The notes under the pieces were generated by a model that saw only the letters and a program-made list of their open reading frames with translations, had not been told where the DNA came from and ran no database searches. Below, one piece after another: positions 11,196-22,181 of a DNA stretch of 64,000 nt. Made by a program: the position numbers and the translations under genes. Source of the DNA: Panax quinquefolius (Eukaryota > Streptophyta > Magnoliopsida > Apiales > Araliaceae); the NCBI GenBank assembly GCA_020205615.1, contig CM035163.1, forward strand, positions 135,999,575-136,063,574. The letters are read 5' to 3'. How positions within the stretch are numbered: position 1 is the first letter of the stretch; each line of letters begins with the position of its first letter.

Positions 11196-11792
11196 ATGGA
11201 TTTCGTTACTGGTCTTCCCAAGGTTTCTCAAGGCATAGCTGCAATTTGGGTCATTGTTGATAGATTGACCAAATCTGCTCATTTCTTACATATACGAGAA
11301 ACTTATACACTGGAACGTCTTGTTCGTATGTACATAAACGAGGTTGTAAGATTGCATGGTATGCCAGTATCCATAGTTTCTGATCGAGACCCAAGATTTA
11401 CTTCAAGATTTTGGGTTAGTTTGCAAAAAGCTATGGTCACGGATTTACGATTTAGTTCTGGTATATCATCCTCGCATTTGGACGGACAATCGGAGAGGAC
11501 TATTCAAACTCTTGAAGATTTATTAAGACTCTGTGTCCTTGACTTCAAGGGAAGTTGGGACAAGTTCTTACCGTTGGTAGAGTTTTCCTACAATAATAGT
11601 TATCAAGCATGTATTGGCATGGCTCCATTTGAGGCGTTGTATGGAAGAAAGTGTCGTTCTCGGTATCTTTGGGATGAGGTGGGTGAAGCAATGTTGTTGG
11701 GACGAGTTGGTACGTATGATGATCACGAAAAAGATTCAAACGATCCAACAACGTATAAAGACCTCACAAGATCGACAAAAGAGTTATGCTGA
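11196..11792 (+). CDS. Integrase catalytic core of A1, open
   Basis: This open frame of 198 codons holds the enzyme that inserts element DNA into the genome. The three acidic residues are present: first D at 11,199-11,201 (MDFVTGLPK), second D at 11,382-11,384 (SDRDPRFTSRFW), and E at 11,493-11,495 (GQSERTIQTLED). The D-to-E spacing is 36 residues instead of the usual 35, through a local change (SGISSSHLDG where other copies suggest STAYHPQTDG), which may be two compensating indels. The frame is lost after TYKDLTRS. This is the best preserved integrase core in the window. Confidence 0.88.
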   Translation: MDFVTGLPKVSQGIAAIWVIVDRLTKSAHFLHIRETYTLERLVRMYINEVVRLHGMPVSIVSDRDPRFTSRFWVSLQKAMVTDLRFSSGISSSHLDGQSERTIQTLEDLLRLCVLDFKGSWDKFLPLVEFSYNNSYQACIGMAPFEALYGRKCRSRYLWDEVGEAMLLGRVGTYDDHEKDSNDPTTYKDLTRSTKELC

Positions 11793-11970
11793 TCTTCATC
11801 GAAAGGACGTGGAATTCGATATTGGAGATCATGTGTTGTTACATGTTACTCCATAGAAAGGAGTTACGTGGTTTGGAAAGAGAGGAAAACTTAATCCTCG
11901 ATTCATTGGCCCAATTTTAATCCTCGATCGAGTAGGGACTGTAGCCTATAGACTTGCTTTACCGCCAAGT
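11793..11970 (+). pseudogene. Integrase C-terminal region of A1
   Basis: Reads in a shifted frame as SYADLHRKDVEFDIGDHVLLHVTP, then a stop, then [29 protein letters not shown]. It is the linker between the integrase core and the chromodomain and is disrupted by at least one frameshift and one stop. Confidence 0.8.
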
Positions 11971-12279
11971 ATGTCTCGTGTTCATAACGTTTTTCATATA
12001 TCCATGTTACGTAAATATGTGAAAGAGCCGAACCACATTATTGAGTTAGAACTGGACAAAATAGCGGAAGATTTAACGTATGAAGATGTTCATGTTCAAA
12101 TCTTGGATAAGAAGGAACATATTCTACATTCCAAGATTATACCTCAAGTCAAAGTTTTATGGAGGAACCACGATGTTGAGAAAATGATCTGGGAGTTAGA
12201 ATCTGAAATGAAATCAAGGTATCCTTACCTCTTCGACATACCAGGTACGTACCCTAATTTCGAGGGCGAAATTTCATAA
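11971..12279 (+). CDS. Integrase tail with chromodomain-like motif (A1)
   Basis: An open frame of 102 codons reading [16 protein letters not shown], then the chromodomain-like block with [27 protein letters not shown] and a conserved WELE. Such tails in Tekay/Del chromoviruses steer integration toward heterochromatin. It ends with FEGEIS and a stop next to the polypurine tract. The methionine is internal to the polyprotein, not a real start. Confidence 0.85.
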   Translation: MSRVHNVFHISMLRKYVKEPNHIIELELDKIAEDLTYEDVHVQILDKKEHILHSKIIPQVKVLWRNHDVEKMIWELESEMKSRYPYLFDIPGTYPNFEGEIS

Positions 12280-12290
12280 GAAGGGGTGAT
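12276..12290 (+). other. Polypurine tract of A1
   Basis: AAGAAGGGGTGAT lies directly before TGTAAGACC of the 3' LTR, the expected place for plus-strand DNA priming. Confidence 0.75.
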
Positions 12291-14864
12291 TGTAAGACCC
12301 CGACTTTTATGAATAAAAATAAATTTTCTATAAATATCATTTTTGAATATTACGAAATAAATTTGATATAATGTTATAGTTGTGGATAATATTTATAAAT
12401 TTTGCAAAGTATGCAAGTTGTTATATAATATTCGATTGGTCGGGGAATATTCGTTTTAACAGGGAATATTCGTATACGACGACACAATCATTAAGTGGAC
12501 CCCACAATGTAATTATTGCCGGATTGAGAAAATGACAAAAATATTTTTATGAAAATAACTACAGAAGATTTCACAGATTAATCTTTGTTGAACTACTCAT
12601 TAGTAAAGAAATGCGATGAATACGTGTGGTTGCATAAGAGTAACACCAGATTGATTATCGATGCTTACGTGAAAAGTCATTCAGGTTTTATACAATTATC
12701 ATCGATATTTTATATATTATTAAATCAATAATTGAGATGATTATTATTTGTAATATTAACGATGTCAGAAGTTACGCCAAGAGAGGTTTTGTCACCTAAT
12801 TACGCTACCAATAGGGAGAAATTCTTATTGAAAAGTCCCATCTTTTCCGGAAAGCGACTGGTCGATTAATAGTGTGAATAATAATAATGATGATGAAGTT
12901 TTGTTTTATTAGTATTATTAATGTAATAAAATAGAAAAGCTTTTTTATATAAAAAATGAATAATTTTATAAAGTTATTTACGTTTTATTAGGCTAATAGT
13001 AAAATCTTTTATATAAAATAGAATACTTTTATAAAGTTATTCGTTTTATTAGATTATAAATAGAATATATTATATTTTATTGTAAACAACTGAGACCGTC
13101 GTTTAAAAAGTAAATCAACGGACCGTTCATGGATTGGTTCTTATTAGGTCCATTCTTACATAAATAACGGTTCATTCCTTCATTATTTTTACTGAATTCT
13201 TTGAAACTCTGAGAGAGAAATTATATAGAGAAGCTATAGAGAGAAAATCTATAGAGAGAAAAAAGAGAGAAGTCTGCTACCTCATTATTCAAGTATCCGC
13301 TTTTCTTAAGGTAAGGATATTATTTGTTGTACTCGTAAGGGAATTATTTCTTTTGTATTCATGAAGAGAACTTCGTTATTCCATTCTTTATTATTACATT
13401 GGAATAACTTTGTATCATGAGCTACCCTATACTTGGTGAAATTCTTACATTATTCTATTCTTTATTATTCTTTGGAATATCATATCATGCATTTTACATG
13501 GGACCTGGTTTAAATCTTTATTATTCTTTTGGAATATCACATGCGTGCATTTTACGCTTGGACTGGTTCATCTTTATTATTCTATTGGAACATCCTATCG
13601 GCAAGTATTACGCTTTGACACGGTTCCGTTATTTAGTATTCTCGTTGGAATAACTCCGCTCATCTGGAATCTGCATGCATGGTGATTTTTGTTGTTATTC
13701 CATTCTTTATTATTCTGTTGGAACATCCTGTCGGTGCGAATTTTGCTTGACCTGGTTCCGTTATTTATTATTCTATTGGAATAACGCAATACATCTAAGT
13801 AATCTTAGTATGCATGGTGATTTCTTTTGTTATTCCATTCTTTATTATACTCAAATTGGTTAAAGTTTTGACTTCTATACTCCATGAAATTAGTGGAATA
13901 TCCTCGATATTTGCGCTTCATCTAGTATCTTTTCATGGAAATATTCTTTCGAGCATTCTTGAATTTTATTCTACAAAGAAGTATCATGTTGACAATTTGG
14001 GACGTTATTAGTTCCTAAATAAATTAATTCGTGAACTTATTTTATTGAATTCTTATATCATTGTCATCATCCTCATGTTTATATTTTTTGAAAGTTATCT
14101 GTGGCACAGAAGTGCATAAATGGACTTGGTATGATTATGACATGAGGATTATTTGGTGTAATCATAATCGTAATAATGTTACAAATGATGTGATAAAGTC
14201 CTCACCTACCAGTAGTGCATTGATGGACGGTTGTTGGCATGTTCATGACCATTGATGAATACACGAATATCCTTGGCCCCGTAGTGCATGGATAATTTGT
14301 GGTCGGATACTAATGAATATCCTTAGTAGTAGTCTTGTGGATGATGTGGATTATTTATTAAACCGAGTCCCAGCCGATAAAAGTGATGAAAAACCTTTTA
14401 AATCATAAAAGATAATAGATTTTATTCTCTACTTGACTCTTTTAATGAATTGCATGTTCCATCCGCAGTTAAACTTGATGTTTGTTATATTTTATCGGTT
14501 TAACATCTGTTGAAGGCTAACGATAATTTATTCTCGCATTATCTTAGTCATAATATTTCTTACCAATGCTAGTTGAGCTCACCCTTTTCTTTCACCGTTT
14601 CTTCTCTTGAAATGAGAATATATACGGGATGAGTCGGGAGCAGTGATGGTCCGAGAGGATAGCATTAGTAGTCCCTCACTATTACGTGAAATAGTGTGTT
14701 AATAAATGTATTGAGGACTTATTTTGAGTTTTAATAATGCCAGAAGACAATGTTTGTATTAAAACTCACAGCTTATGTTGTATATTTAAGATTGTATTTG
14801 TATTCTGTACCATGTATTTGGCGACTCAGAATAAGTGATGTATATCTATTTTGGGGGCATCACA
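12291..14864 (+). repeat. 3' LTR of A1
   Basis: Begins TGTAAGACCCCGAC, ends GGGGGCATCACA, and matches the 5' LTR along its length by eye. The TATA box region near 13,160 reads ACATAAATA, a change from TATAAATA. Many differences from the 5' LTR fall at motif-specific positions (see findings), so LTR divergence should not be turned directly into an insertion age. Confidence 0.9.
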
Positions 14865-14869
14865 CAAGA
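14865..14869 (+). repeat. Target-site duplication CAAGA, right copy (A1)
   Basis: This is the right partner of 403-407. The leader of B0 resumes here with the normal continuation AACTAAGAGGGGAGAGACGG. Confidence 0.9.
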
Positions 14870-15004
14870 ACTAAGAGGGGAGAGACGGGGAATCCTTCGC
14901 TAGTATGACCTACCTAAGTTTATTTGGTATTTAATTGGTCGGTCAGAGTATAGGGATAACATGTGATATGTTAATTAACTCTTGTTTTGTGGCAGTGTTT
15001 GAAA

Positions 15005-15511
15005 ATGGCAGCTGAAAATGTTACCAATGGAGTGAATGAGACCATTGAGACACCTTTAATCACTAACCAGGTTAATGTGATATCAGACGAAGAAGAAATT
15101 AGACATATATACGTGGTAAGTGAAGAACTAATAGTTGCACCTGAGCTAGTTGCAGAAGTAGCACCTGAGAGTGAGGAAGAAGAGGAAGAAAAGGAACCTG
15201 GGGAGAATTGGTTAGAAGAAGTATATGATCAAAATTTAGAATTAAAAAATTATATTCATGAGTTGGAAGAGCATGCTAAAGAACTGCAGGCGGTTGTGGA
15301 GCAAAGAGATGCAATAATTCAAAATTGTGTTACCCAATGTGCGATGCTTGAACAGAAGCACTCTTTGGCAGAGTATAAGATATTAGAGCTGGAATATGAG
15401 AATGCTATGATCAAAGTTCTGATGAAAGAAGAAGCAAATGAACAAATGAGAATAGATGATGCATGGGTAAAGGCCGCACGACGTGTTGATATTGTAGAAA
15501 AAGACGTCTGA
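15005..15511 (+). CDS. Acidic coiled-coil ORF in gag position (B0)
   Basis: An open frame of 168 codons starting at the conserved gag ATG. The first 20 or so residues (MAAENVTNGVNETIETP) resemble the Gag N-terminus of A2. It then departs: a glutamate-rich block (SEEEEEEKEPGENW, residues about 58-72) precedes a long heptad-repeat stretch (from LKNYIHELEEHAKELQ to about residue 150) predicted by eye to be a coiled coil. There is no gag core and no CCHC knuckle. The terminal TGA at 15,509-15,511 is CGA in B1, so it probably arose by CpG decay and the parent ORF was longer. The function is unknown; by position it may be a structural, Gag-like protein. Confidence 0.75.
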   Translation: MAAENVTNGVNETIETPLITNQVNVISDEEEIRHIYVVSEELIVAPELVAEVAPESEEEEEEKEPGENWLEEVYDQNLELKNYIHELEEHAKELQAVVEQRDAIIQNCVTQCAMLEQKHSLAEYKILELEYENAMIKVLMKEEANEQMRIDDAWVKAARRVDIVEKDV

Positions 15512-15779
15512 TCTAATAAGGCCACAATAGATGAAATGGATTTTATTTTTTGGACAGCAATTGGGAGAATCCAACATCGAATTCGAAATTACCCTGTGTA
15601 GAGCGGTCAACCCCAATTCGATATGGATCGGAGAATAGTGATTCGAATTATGGATCAGGAATGTGACGAAGCAATTAAGGGTGGAATGTACTTCTCAAAC
15701 AAAAGTTAAGTCCAACTAGGATGTCCTGCATGTTAAAATCGGTAGTTTAAGTGAGGCGTTTGTCGAGAAACCCAAAAAG

Positions 15780-16185
15780 TTATTACAGGTAAGGTAATTA
15801 TAAACTCTTGTGAAGTCTATATCTTATTCGATACTAGTTCTACCCACTCTTGTATTTCACCTAGTTGTGTTCAACGTTTAAATTTGATTCCTGAGAAGTT
15901 AGACTTTGACTTATTGGTTGAAACTTTGTTAGGAGAAACATTGGTTACCTCCACTGTTTATAAATCTTGTTAATTCAAATCGACACTTTCACGTTACCTG
16001 TCGATCTTATCTCTTTGAAAATACTTGCCTTTGATATGATTTTAGGAATCGATTGATTAACTACTCATCATGTTTTTCGTAAGGTTGTTAGCTTTCATAT
16101 TCCTAATCAACCTGTTTTGCGAATTCAAGCAACCAAACCACTAAAGTCAATCATTGTCATATCAAGCCATAAGTAAAGAGCCCTG
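15780..16185 (+). pseudogene. Protease remnant of B0
   Basis: Matches the A protease (INSCEVYILFDTSSTHSCIS). The catalytic DTG reads DTS (GAT ACT AGT, 15,830-15,838), which should abolish activity. LDFDLLVETLLGE follows. A stop occurs near 15,970 and the frame breaks up from there. Confidence 0.8.
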
Positions 16186-17100
16186 AGCCTTTATCTGGTA
16201 ACTTCCTTGTGTGGAATGCACCGAAGCCGACTATCCTAGGGACGCGCGTGAATGACGATGGCAAGTTGATAACTATCAATGTGACGTATTATCCAAGTCT
16301 TGGATGAGAGTCGCGAGTTTGAATGATATTTCTATTGTTAATAAATTTCTGACGTATTTCTTGACAACTTCGTCTACACTACCCAGTGTGAAATCAAATT
16401 TGTATCGAATTGACCCAAAGATACAAAACCCATTTCTAAAACCCTTAAATATTTCTTCAACCAAAACGAACGTATAATGCGCCAAAGATGTTGGCTCAAG
16501 CTGTTGAAGATTACGACTATACCATTCAATATCATTATGGAAAAGTGAACGTGGTAGCTGACGCGTTGAGTAGAAGATCGTATGCGTTTACGAGTGCGAA
16601 TATACAAACCTACGTGAAGATAACGAATATATGATTAGAACCGACTTTGGTCGATAATGTTAAAGCTGCTAAAGCTACAGACCCGGAGTTGATGAATACG
16701 AAGAAGAAGTTTCAAGAGGGCGTTATTTTAAAAGTAAGAGTTACTGAAGAGAGGAAATCTCAACCCTCGATTTTATTGGCTCATTTGAAATCCTCAATTG
16801 AGTATGAACTGTGGCCTATAGACTCGTCTTACCGCCAAGTATGTCGCGTGTTCATAACATTTTTTACGTATCGATATTACGTAAATATGTGGATGACCCG
16901 AACCACGTTATTAAATTAGAACTAGACGAGATAGCAGAAGATTTAACGTATGAGGAGATACATGTTAAAATCTTGGATAAAAAGGATCATATTCAACACT
17001 CAAAGGTTATACCTCAAGAGAGTTAGAATCGAAATGAAGTCAAGGTATCCTTACCTCTTGGACATACCAGTATGCGCACGTAAATTTCGATGAAATTTCA
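16186..17100 (+). pseudogene. B0 internal remnant: shared module, RNase H tail, chromodomain-like tail
   Basis: The order is a module shared with B1 and A3 (about 16,186-16,320); the RT start (KIQNPFLKP) joined at about 16,440-16,445 to the RNase H tail (LKYFFNQNE); then, at about 16,746-16,752, a jump to the integrase C-terminus ([22 protein letters not shown], 16,811 on) and ILDKKDHIQHSKVIPQ. RT catalytic motifs and integrase D,D,E are absent. The chromodomain block is truncated compared with A1. A purine tract GGAGGGAGA precedes the LTR at 17,113. Confidence 0.8.
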
Positions 17101-17112
17101 TAAGGAGGGAGA

Positions 17113-19162
17113 TGTGAGACCCCAAATTTTATGAATAAAGATTTAATTTTCTCGAAATATTTTTTTCAAAATTATGGTGTGGATTTGAGATAATGTTATA
17201 GTTGTGGGTAGTATTTATAAATTTTGCAAAATATGCAAGTTGTTCGATTGGTCGGGGAATATTATTTTTGTCAGGGAATATTCGTACAACGGCACAATCA
17301 TTGGTGGACCCCACAATGGAATTATTGTCGGATTGAGAAAATGACAAAAATATTTTTATGAAAATAACGGCAAAAGTTTTACCGTTAAAACTGTTGAACT
17401 ACTCGGTAGTAAAAGAAAAGAATATGTATGGTCGTTACAAGTTAATACCAGTATTGATTATTGATGTTTACGTAAGAAGTCACTTTCAGTTTTGTTCAAT
17501 TATTGCTACAATAATTGTTGCATAGTATCTCACGTTATTTGATTCAATTATTGTCGATATTTTATATATTATTAAATTAATAATTGAGATAACAAAGTTA
17601 TTAATATTATTATTTACAATATTAACAATGTCTGTAAGTTCGCCAAGGAGAGGTTTGGTCACCTAATTTATGCGCGCTAATAGGGAGAAATCCTTATTGG
17701 AAAGCCCCTCTTTCACAGGAACGAATTGTCGATTAATAGTGTAAATTATAATAATGATGATAAATTTTATTTTATTAGTATTATTAATGTAATAAAATGT
17801 AAAAGCTTTTTATATAAAAATGTAATACTTTTATAAAGTTATTTGTTTGATTAGACTATAAATAGAATATATAATATTCTATTATGCATAGTGTTTGCAT
17901 AGTAAAATCTTTTTTATATAAAATGTAATACTTTTATAAAGTTATTTATTTTATTAGGCTATAAATAGAATATATAATATTCTATTATGCATAGTGTTTG
18001 CATAAAGTGTCCGCGATAGTATTTCAGATAGTGAAATCTTTTTATATAAAATGAATACTTTTATAAAGTTATTCATTTTATTATATTATAAATAGAATAT
18101 ATTATATTTTATTTAAAAATTTTATTTTATTAGAATATTTTATTAATCTTGCATAATAAATCAATATGGACCGTCTCATTTAAAAGTAAATCAATCCGGA
18201 CCTGCTTTCATGAGTTAGTTGCTATATTATTCCATTCTCCTATAAATAGAAGCTCATTCCTTCATTATTTCTTACTGAAATCTTTGAAACTCTAGAGAGA
18301 GAAATTGTAGAGAGAATTCTTATTCTATAATCTTGAGCGTATTTCTTTAGAGTTTAAGAAAGCTTTGAGCGTAGTACAAGTTTTCTTCAAGTATATCCTC
18401 GTCCTACCAGTCGGAATACTCTTCTTTCTAAGGTAAGGGATATTATTTGTTGTACTCGTAAGGGATATTATTATTATAGTAAGGGGTATTATTTTTTTCG
18501 TATTCATGAAGAGAGCTATTGTTATTCTATTTCTTATTATTCTGTTAGAATAATTTGTATACACGGACTACCGTATACATGGTGAAATTCTTCTATTATT
18601 CCATTCTTTATTATTATGTTGAATAACTCTGCCTACGCCAAGCACCGCATACATGGTGAAATTCTTCTATTATTCCATTCTTTATTATTCTTTAATGCGT
18701 TTAATATCACATGCGTAAGCGTTTACGCATTTGACCGTTCCATTATTTATTATTCATTGGAATAACTCAGATAATGCGATCTATCGCATGCATGGTGAAT
18801 TCGTTGTTATTCCATTATTTATTATTCGTTGGAATATTCTCCGGTGCGGATTACGCTCGACCGGTTCCATTGTTTATTATTCGCTGAGAATAACTCTGTC
18901 TGTCTGCAAGCTCTATCGCAAGCATGGTGAATTCTTCTATTATTCCATTCTTTATTATTCGTTTGAATAACTCAGATATGTGGATTACCACATGCATGGT
19001 GAATGATCCTTTATATTCATTTCTTATTAAATTGTGGAAATGATCTCATTTAAATGGATTATGATGAAAATCATAATATAAGAATTGACTATTGATTATG
19101 ATGAAAATCATAATAAAAGCATTGGTCCGATGAAAATCATGGGTATATGTAGTATTAGTAAG
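17113..19162 (+). repeat. 3' LTR of B0, truncated at its right end
   Basis: Begins TGTGAGACCCCAAATTTTATG. TATA box TATAAATA is at 18,241-18,248. U3 matches B1 and 39,826. After the GCATGGTGAAT motif near 18,995 it follows a tail ending ATTAGTAAGTGTTAT that is shared with 41,281-41,411 but not with A or B1. The A2 LTR begins there, so the true end is not seen. Exact junction 19,163-19,169. Confidence 0.8.
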
Positions 19163-21995
19163 TGTTATCCCAACTTTTATGAATAAAGATGAATTTTCTA
19201 TAATTATCATTTTTGAATATTATGGAATGAATTTGATATAATGTTATAGTCATGGGTAAATTTTATAAATTTTGCAAAGTACGCAAGTTGTTATATAATA
19301 TTCGATGATCGATTGGGCTCTGGGAATATTCGCTTTAACAGGAATATTCGCAATTACGACACAATCAATGGTGGACCCCACAAATAATTATCATTTGATC
19401 GAGAAAACGACAAAAATATTTTTATTAAAAAAATAAACTAAGTTTTATCGTTAATCGTGAAACACCCTAGTGTTAAAAGTACAGAATACGCGCGGTCAGC
19501 ATAAGAGCACATTAAGATATTGATTATCGATGCTTACGTGAGAAGTCACTCCGCTTTTGTTCAATTATTGCTTCAAAGAATTGTCGTGATAGTATCTCAC
19601 GTTAATCGATTCAATTATTGTCGATATTTTATATATTATTAAATCAATAATTGAGACGACGAAGTTATTAATATTATTATTTCGCAATATTAACGATGTC
19701 TGTAAGTTTCGCCAAGGAGAGGTTTGGTCACCTAATCGCGCCGCGCCAATAGGAGAAATCCTTATCGAAAGCCCCCTTTCCCGGAAACGAATTCGGTCGA
19801 TTAATATAGTGTGAATTATAATAATGATGATGAAGTTTTGTTTTATTAGTATTATTAATGTAATAAAATGTAAAAAGCTTTTTATATAAAATGTAATACT
19901 TTTTATAAAGTTATTCATTTTATTAGACTATAAATATAATATATTATATTCTATTATGCATAGTATTTGCAGATAAGTAAAATTTTTTATATAAAACAAA
20001 ATACTTTTATAAAGTTATTCATTTTATTAGACTATAAATAGAATATATTATATTTTATTATATAGTGTTTTATATGTTCAGATATTTTTCATAGTGTTTA
20101 TAGTAAAATCTTTTTTATAAAAAATGTAATACTTTTTTATAAAGTTATTATTTTATTAGATTATAAATAGAATATATTATATTTTATTTAAAAGATTTTG
20201 TTTTATTAGAATATTTTATAGTAAACCAATCTGGACCGTCTGCTTAAAAGTAAATCAATCTGGACCGCTCAGAATTAGTTACTATTCATCCATTCTCCTA
20301 TAAATAAGCTCATTCCTTCATTATTTCTTACTTAATTCATCAAACTCTAGAGAGAAACTATAGAGAGAAAGAAGAAAAGTATTTCGCTACTTCACTACTC
20401 CTATATCCAGCTTTTTTTCTTTCTAAGGTGGGTATTATTTTTTTCATATTCATGAAGAGAACTTCGTTATTCCATTTTTATTATTCTCGTTGAATAACTC
20501 AGATACGCTAAGCTACCCTATACTTGGTGAAATTCTTTCGTTATTCCATTCTTTATCATTATGTTGAATAACTCTGTCATGCCAAGTACCGCATACATGG
20601 TGAAATTTCTTCGTTATTCCATTCTTTATTATTTCGTTGAACATCATCTTGCGCGTTTTACGCATGACCGGGTTCCGTTTCCATTATTTATTATTCTCGT
20701 TGAATATCCTGTTTGCATAGTGCTTTTTAATTTGACCTCGGTTCCGCTTATTTTTATTATTATTCGTTGAACATCCCGTTCTGCTTGCATTTTATTTGAT
20801 TGATTTAACCGTTCCATTATTTATTATTCTCGTTGAATATCCCGCTTCGCATGCTTTACGCATACCCGGTTCCGTTATTTATTATTCTCATTGAATAACT
20901 CGCCTCGTGCGGCCTATCGATGCCCGGTGATTTCTTTTGTTATTCCATTCTTTATTATACTCAGTTGGTTAAAGTTTTGATTTCTATACTCCATGAAATT
21001 AGTGGAATATCCTCGATATTCAAGCGCTTCATCCAAAGATCTTTTCATGGAAATATTCTTCCGAGCATTCTTGAATTTTACTCTACAAAGAAGTATCATG
21101 TCGATAATTTGGACGTTATTAGTTCCTCGGATAAATTAATTTTGAACTTGTTTTATTCAATTTTATATCATTGTCATCATCCTCATGTTTATATTATGTT
21201 GAAAGTCATCTCGTGGCCCTAGTAGTGCATAGATGGACTTGGTATGATTATGACTGTGGATTATTCAAGATAATCACGACCGTAATGTTACAAATGATGT
21301 GGTAAAAGTCCTCATCGTCCGTAGTAGTGCATCGATGGACGCTTGTTGGTATGATCACGAATTATCGATGAATACACTAATATCCTCGCCCGTAGTGTAT
21401 GGATAATTTGTGGTCGTGATACTAATGAATATCCTCGTCAGAAAAGTGAGTGATGGATGATGGATTATTTATTGTCGAGTCCCAAATGATAAAAGTGATG
21501 AAAACCTTTTAAATCATAAAAGATAGTAGATTTTATTCTCTACTGACTCTTTTTAATGGATCGCTTGTTCCACCGCAGCTTAAACTTGATGTTTGTTATA
21601 TTTTATCGCTTTAACATCGTCAAGGCTAACGATAATTTATTCTCGCATTATCTTAGTCATAATATTTCATCGGGCTAGTTGAGCTCACCTTTACTTTCAT
21701 TGTTTCTTTCAGAAATGAGAACGTAGTGTGGACTAGCTGGGGAACGAGAGAGTGACATCCCAGATGATAAGATTAGTAGTCCTCACTATTCTCGTTAAAT
21801 AGTGTGATAATAAATGTAATGAGGACTCAATTTGAGTGTGGATATTGTCTAGATGACAATATTTGTATTAAAACTCACAAGATATGTTTTTGTCATATTT
21901 ACACATCGTCAGATAATTAAGTTGTATTTCAATTTTGTACCATGTATTTTGGCGACTCAAGATGGGTGATGTATACCTATTTTGGGGGCGCCACA
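19163..21995 (+). repeat. 5' LTR of A2
   Basis: It ends TTTTGGGGGCGCCACA and a primer site follows. TATA box TATAAATA is at 20,299-20,306. It carries the same TTATTCCATTCTTTATTATT repeat block (about 20,460-20,960) as the other A LTRs. The first bases are altered. Confidence 0.88.
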
Positions 21996-21997
21996 AT

Positions 21998-22009
21998 TGG
22001 TATCAAAGC
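21998..22009 (+). other. Primer-binding site of A2
   Basis: TGGTATCAAAGC, identical to A1, two bases after the LTR end; initiator Met-tRNA type. Confidence 0.85.
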
Positions 22010-22181
22010 TTAGGATATGATCCCCGGCCGAGATGTGAGACAAGAACTAGGAGGGGAGAGACGGGAAATTCTTCGCTAAGTATGACCTACCTAAGTTTAT
22101 TTGGTATTTAATTGGTCTGTCGAGAGTATAGGATAATATATGATATGTTAATTAACCCTTGTTTTGTGGCAAGATTTGAAA

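Larger units (their letters stand above)
408..14864 (+). mobile_element. Full-length Ty3/gypsy chromovirus A1 (Tekay/Del-like), nested in B0
   Basis: A complete retrotransposon with 5' LTR 408-2,981, internal region 2,982-5,579 plus 10,056-12,290, and 3' LTR 12,291-14,864. The internal region is interrupted by element B1. The domain order gag, protease, reverse transcriptase, RNase H, integrase, then chromodomain-like tail defines Ty3/gypsy. The C-terminal motif (ILDKKEHIL... then [12 protein letters not shown]) points to the Tekay/Del chromovirus group, which targets heterochromatin. A perfect five-base duplication (CAAGA) flanks it. The gag and RT frames carry stops and shifts, while the integrase core and chromodomain remain open. 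It is probably no longer autonomous. Confidence 0.92.
1..19162 (+). mobile_element. Outer non-autonomous LTR element B0, split by A1
   Basis: Its parts are 5' LTR end 1-357, leader 358-407, interruption by A1, internal region 14,870-17,112 and 3' LTR 17,113 to about 19,162. The internal region is about 2.25 kb, half that of A2. It holds a coiled-coil ORF, a protease remnant, an RNase H tail and a chromodomain-like tail. The RT catalytic block and integrase core are missing at the same joints as in B1. The 3' LTR is cut short at the junction with A2. Confidence 0.85.

Noticed and set aside
408..14864. Possible endogenous plant pararetrovirus
   Set aside because: Integrase, LTRs and target duplications are present and no movement or coat protein was seen; this is a Ty3/gypsy retrotransposon.
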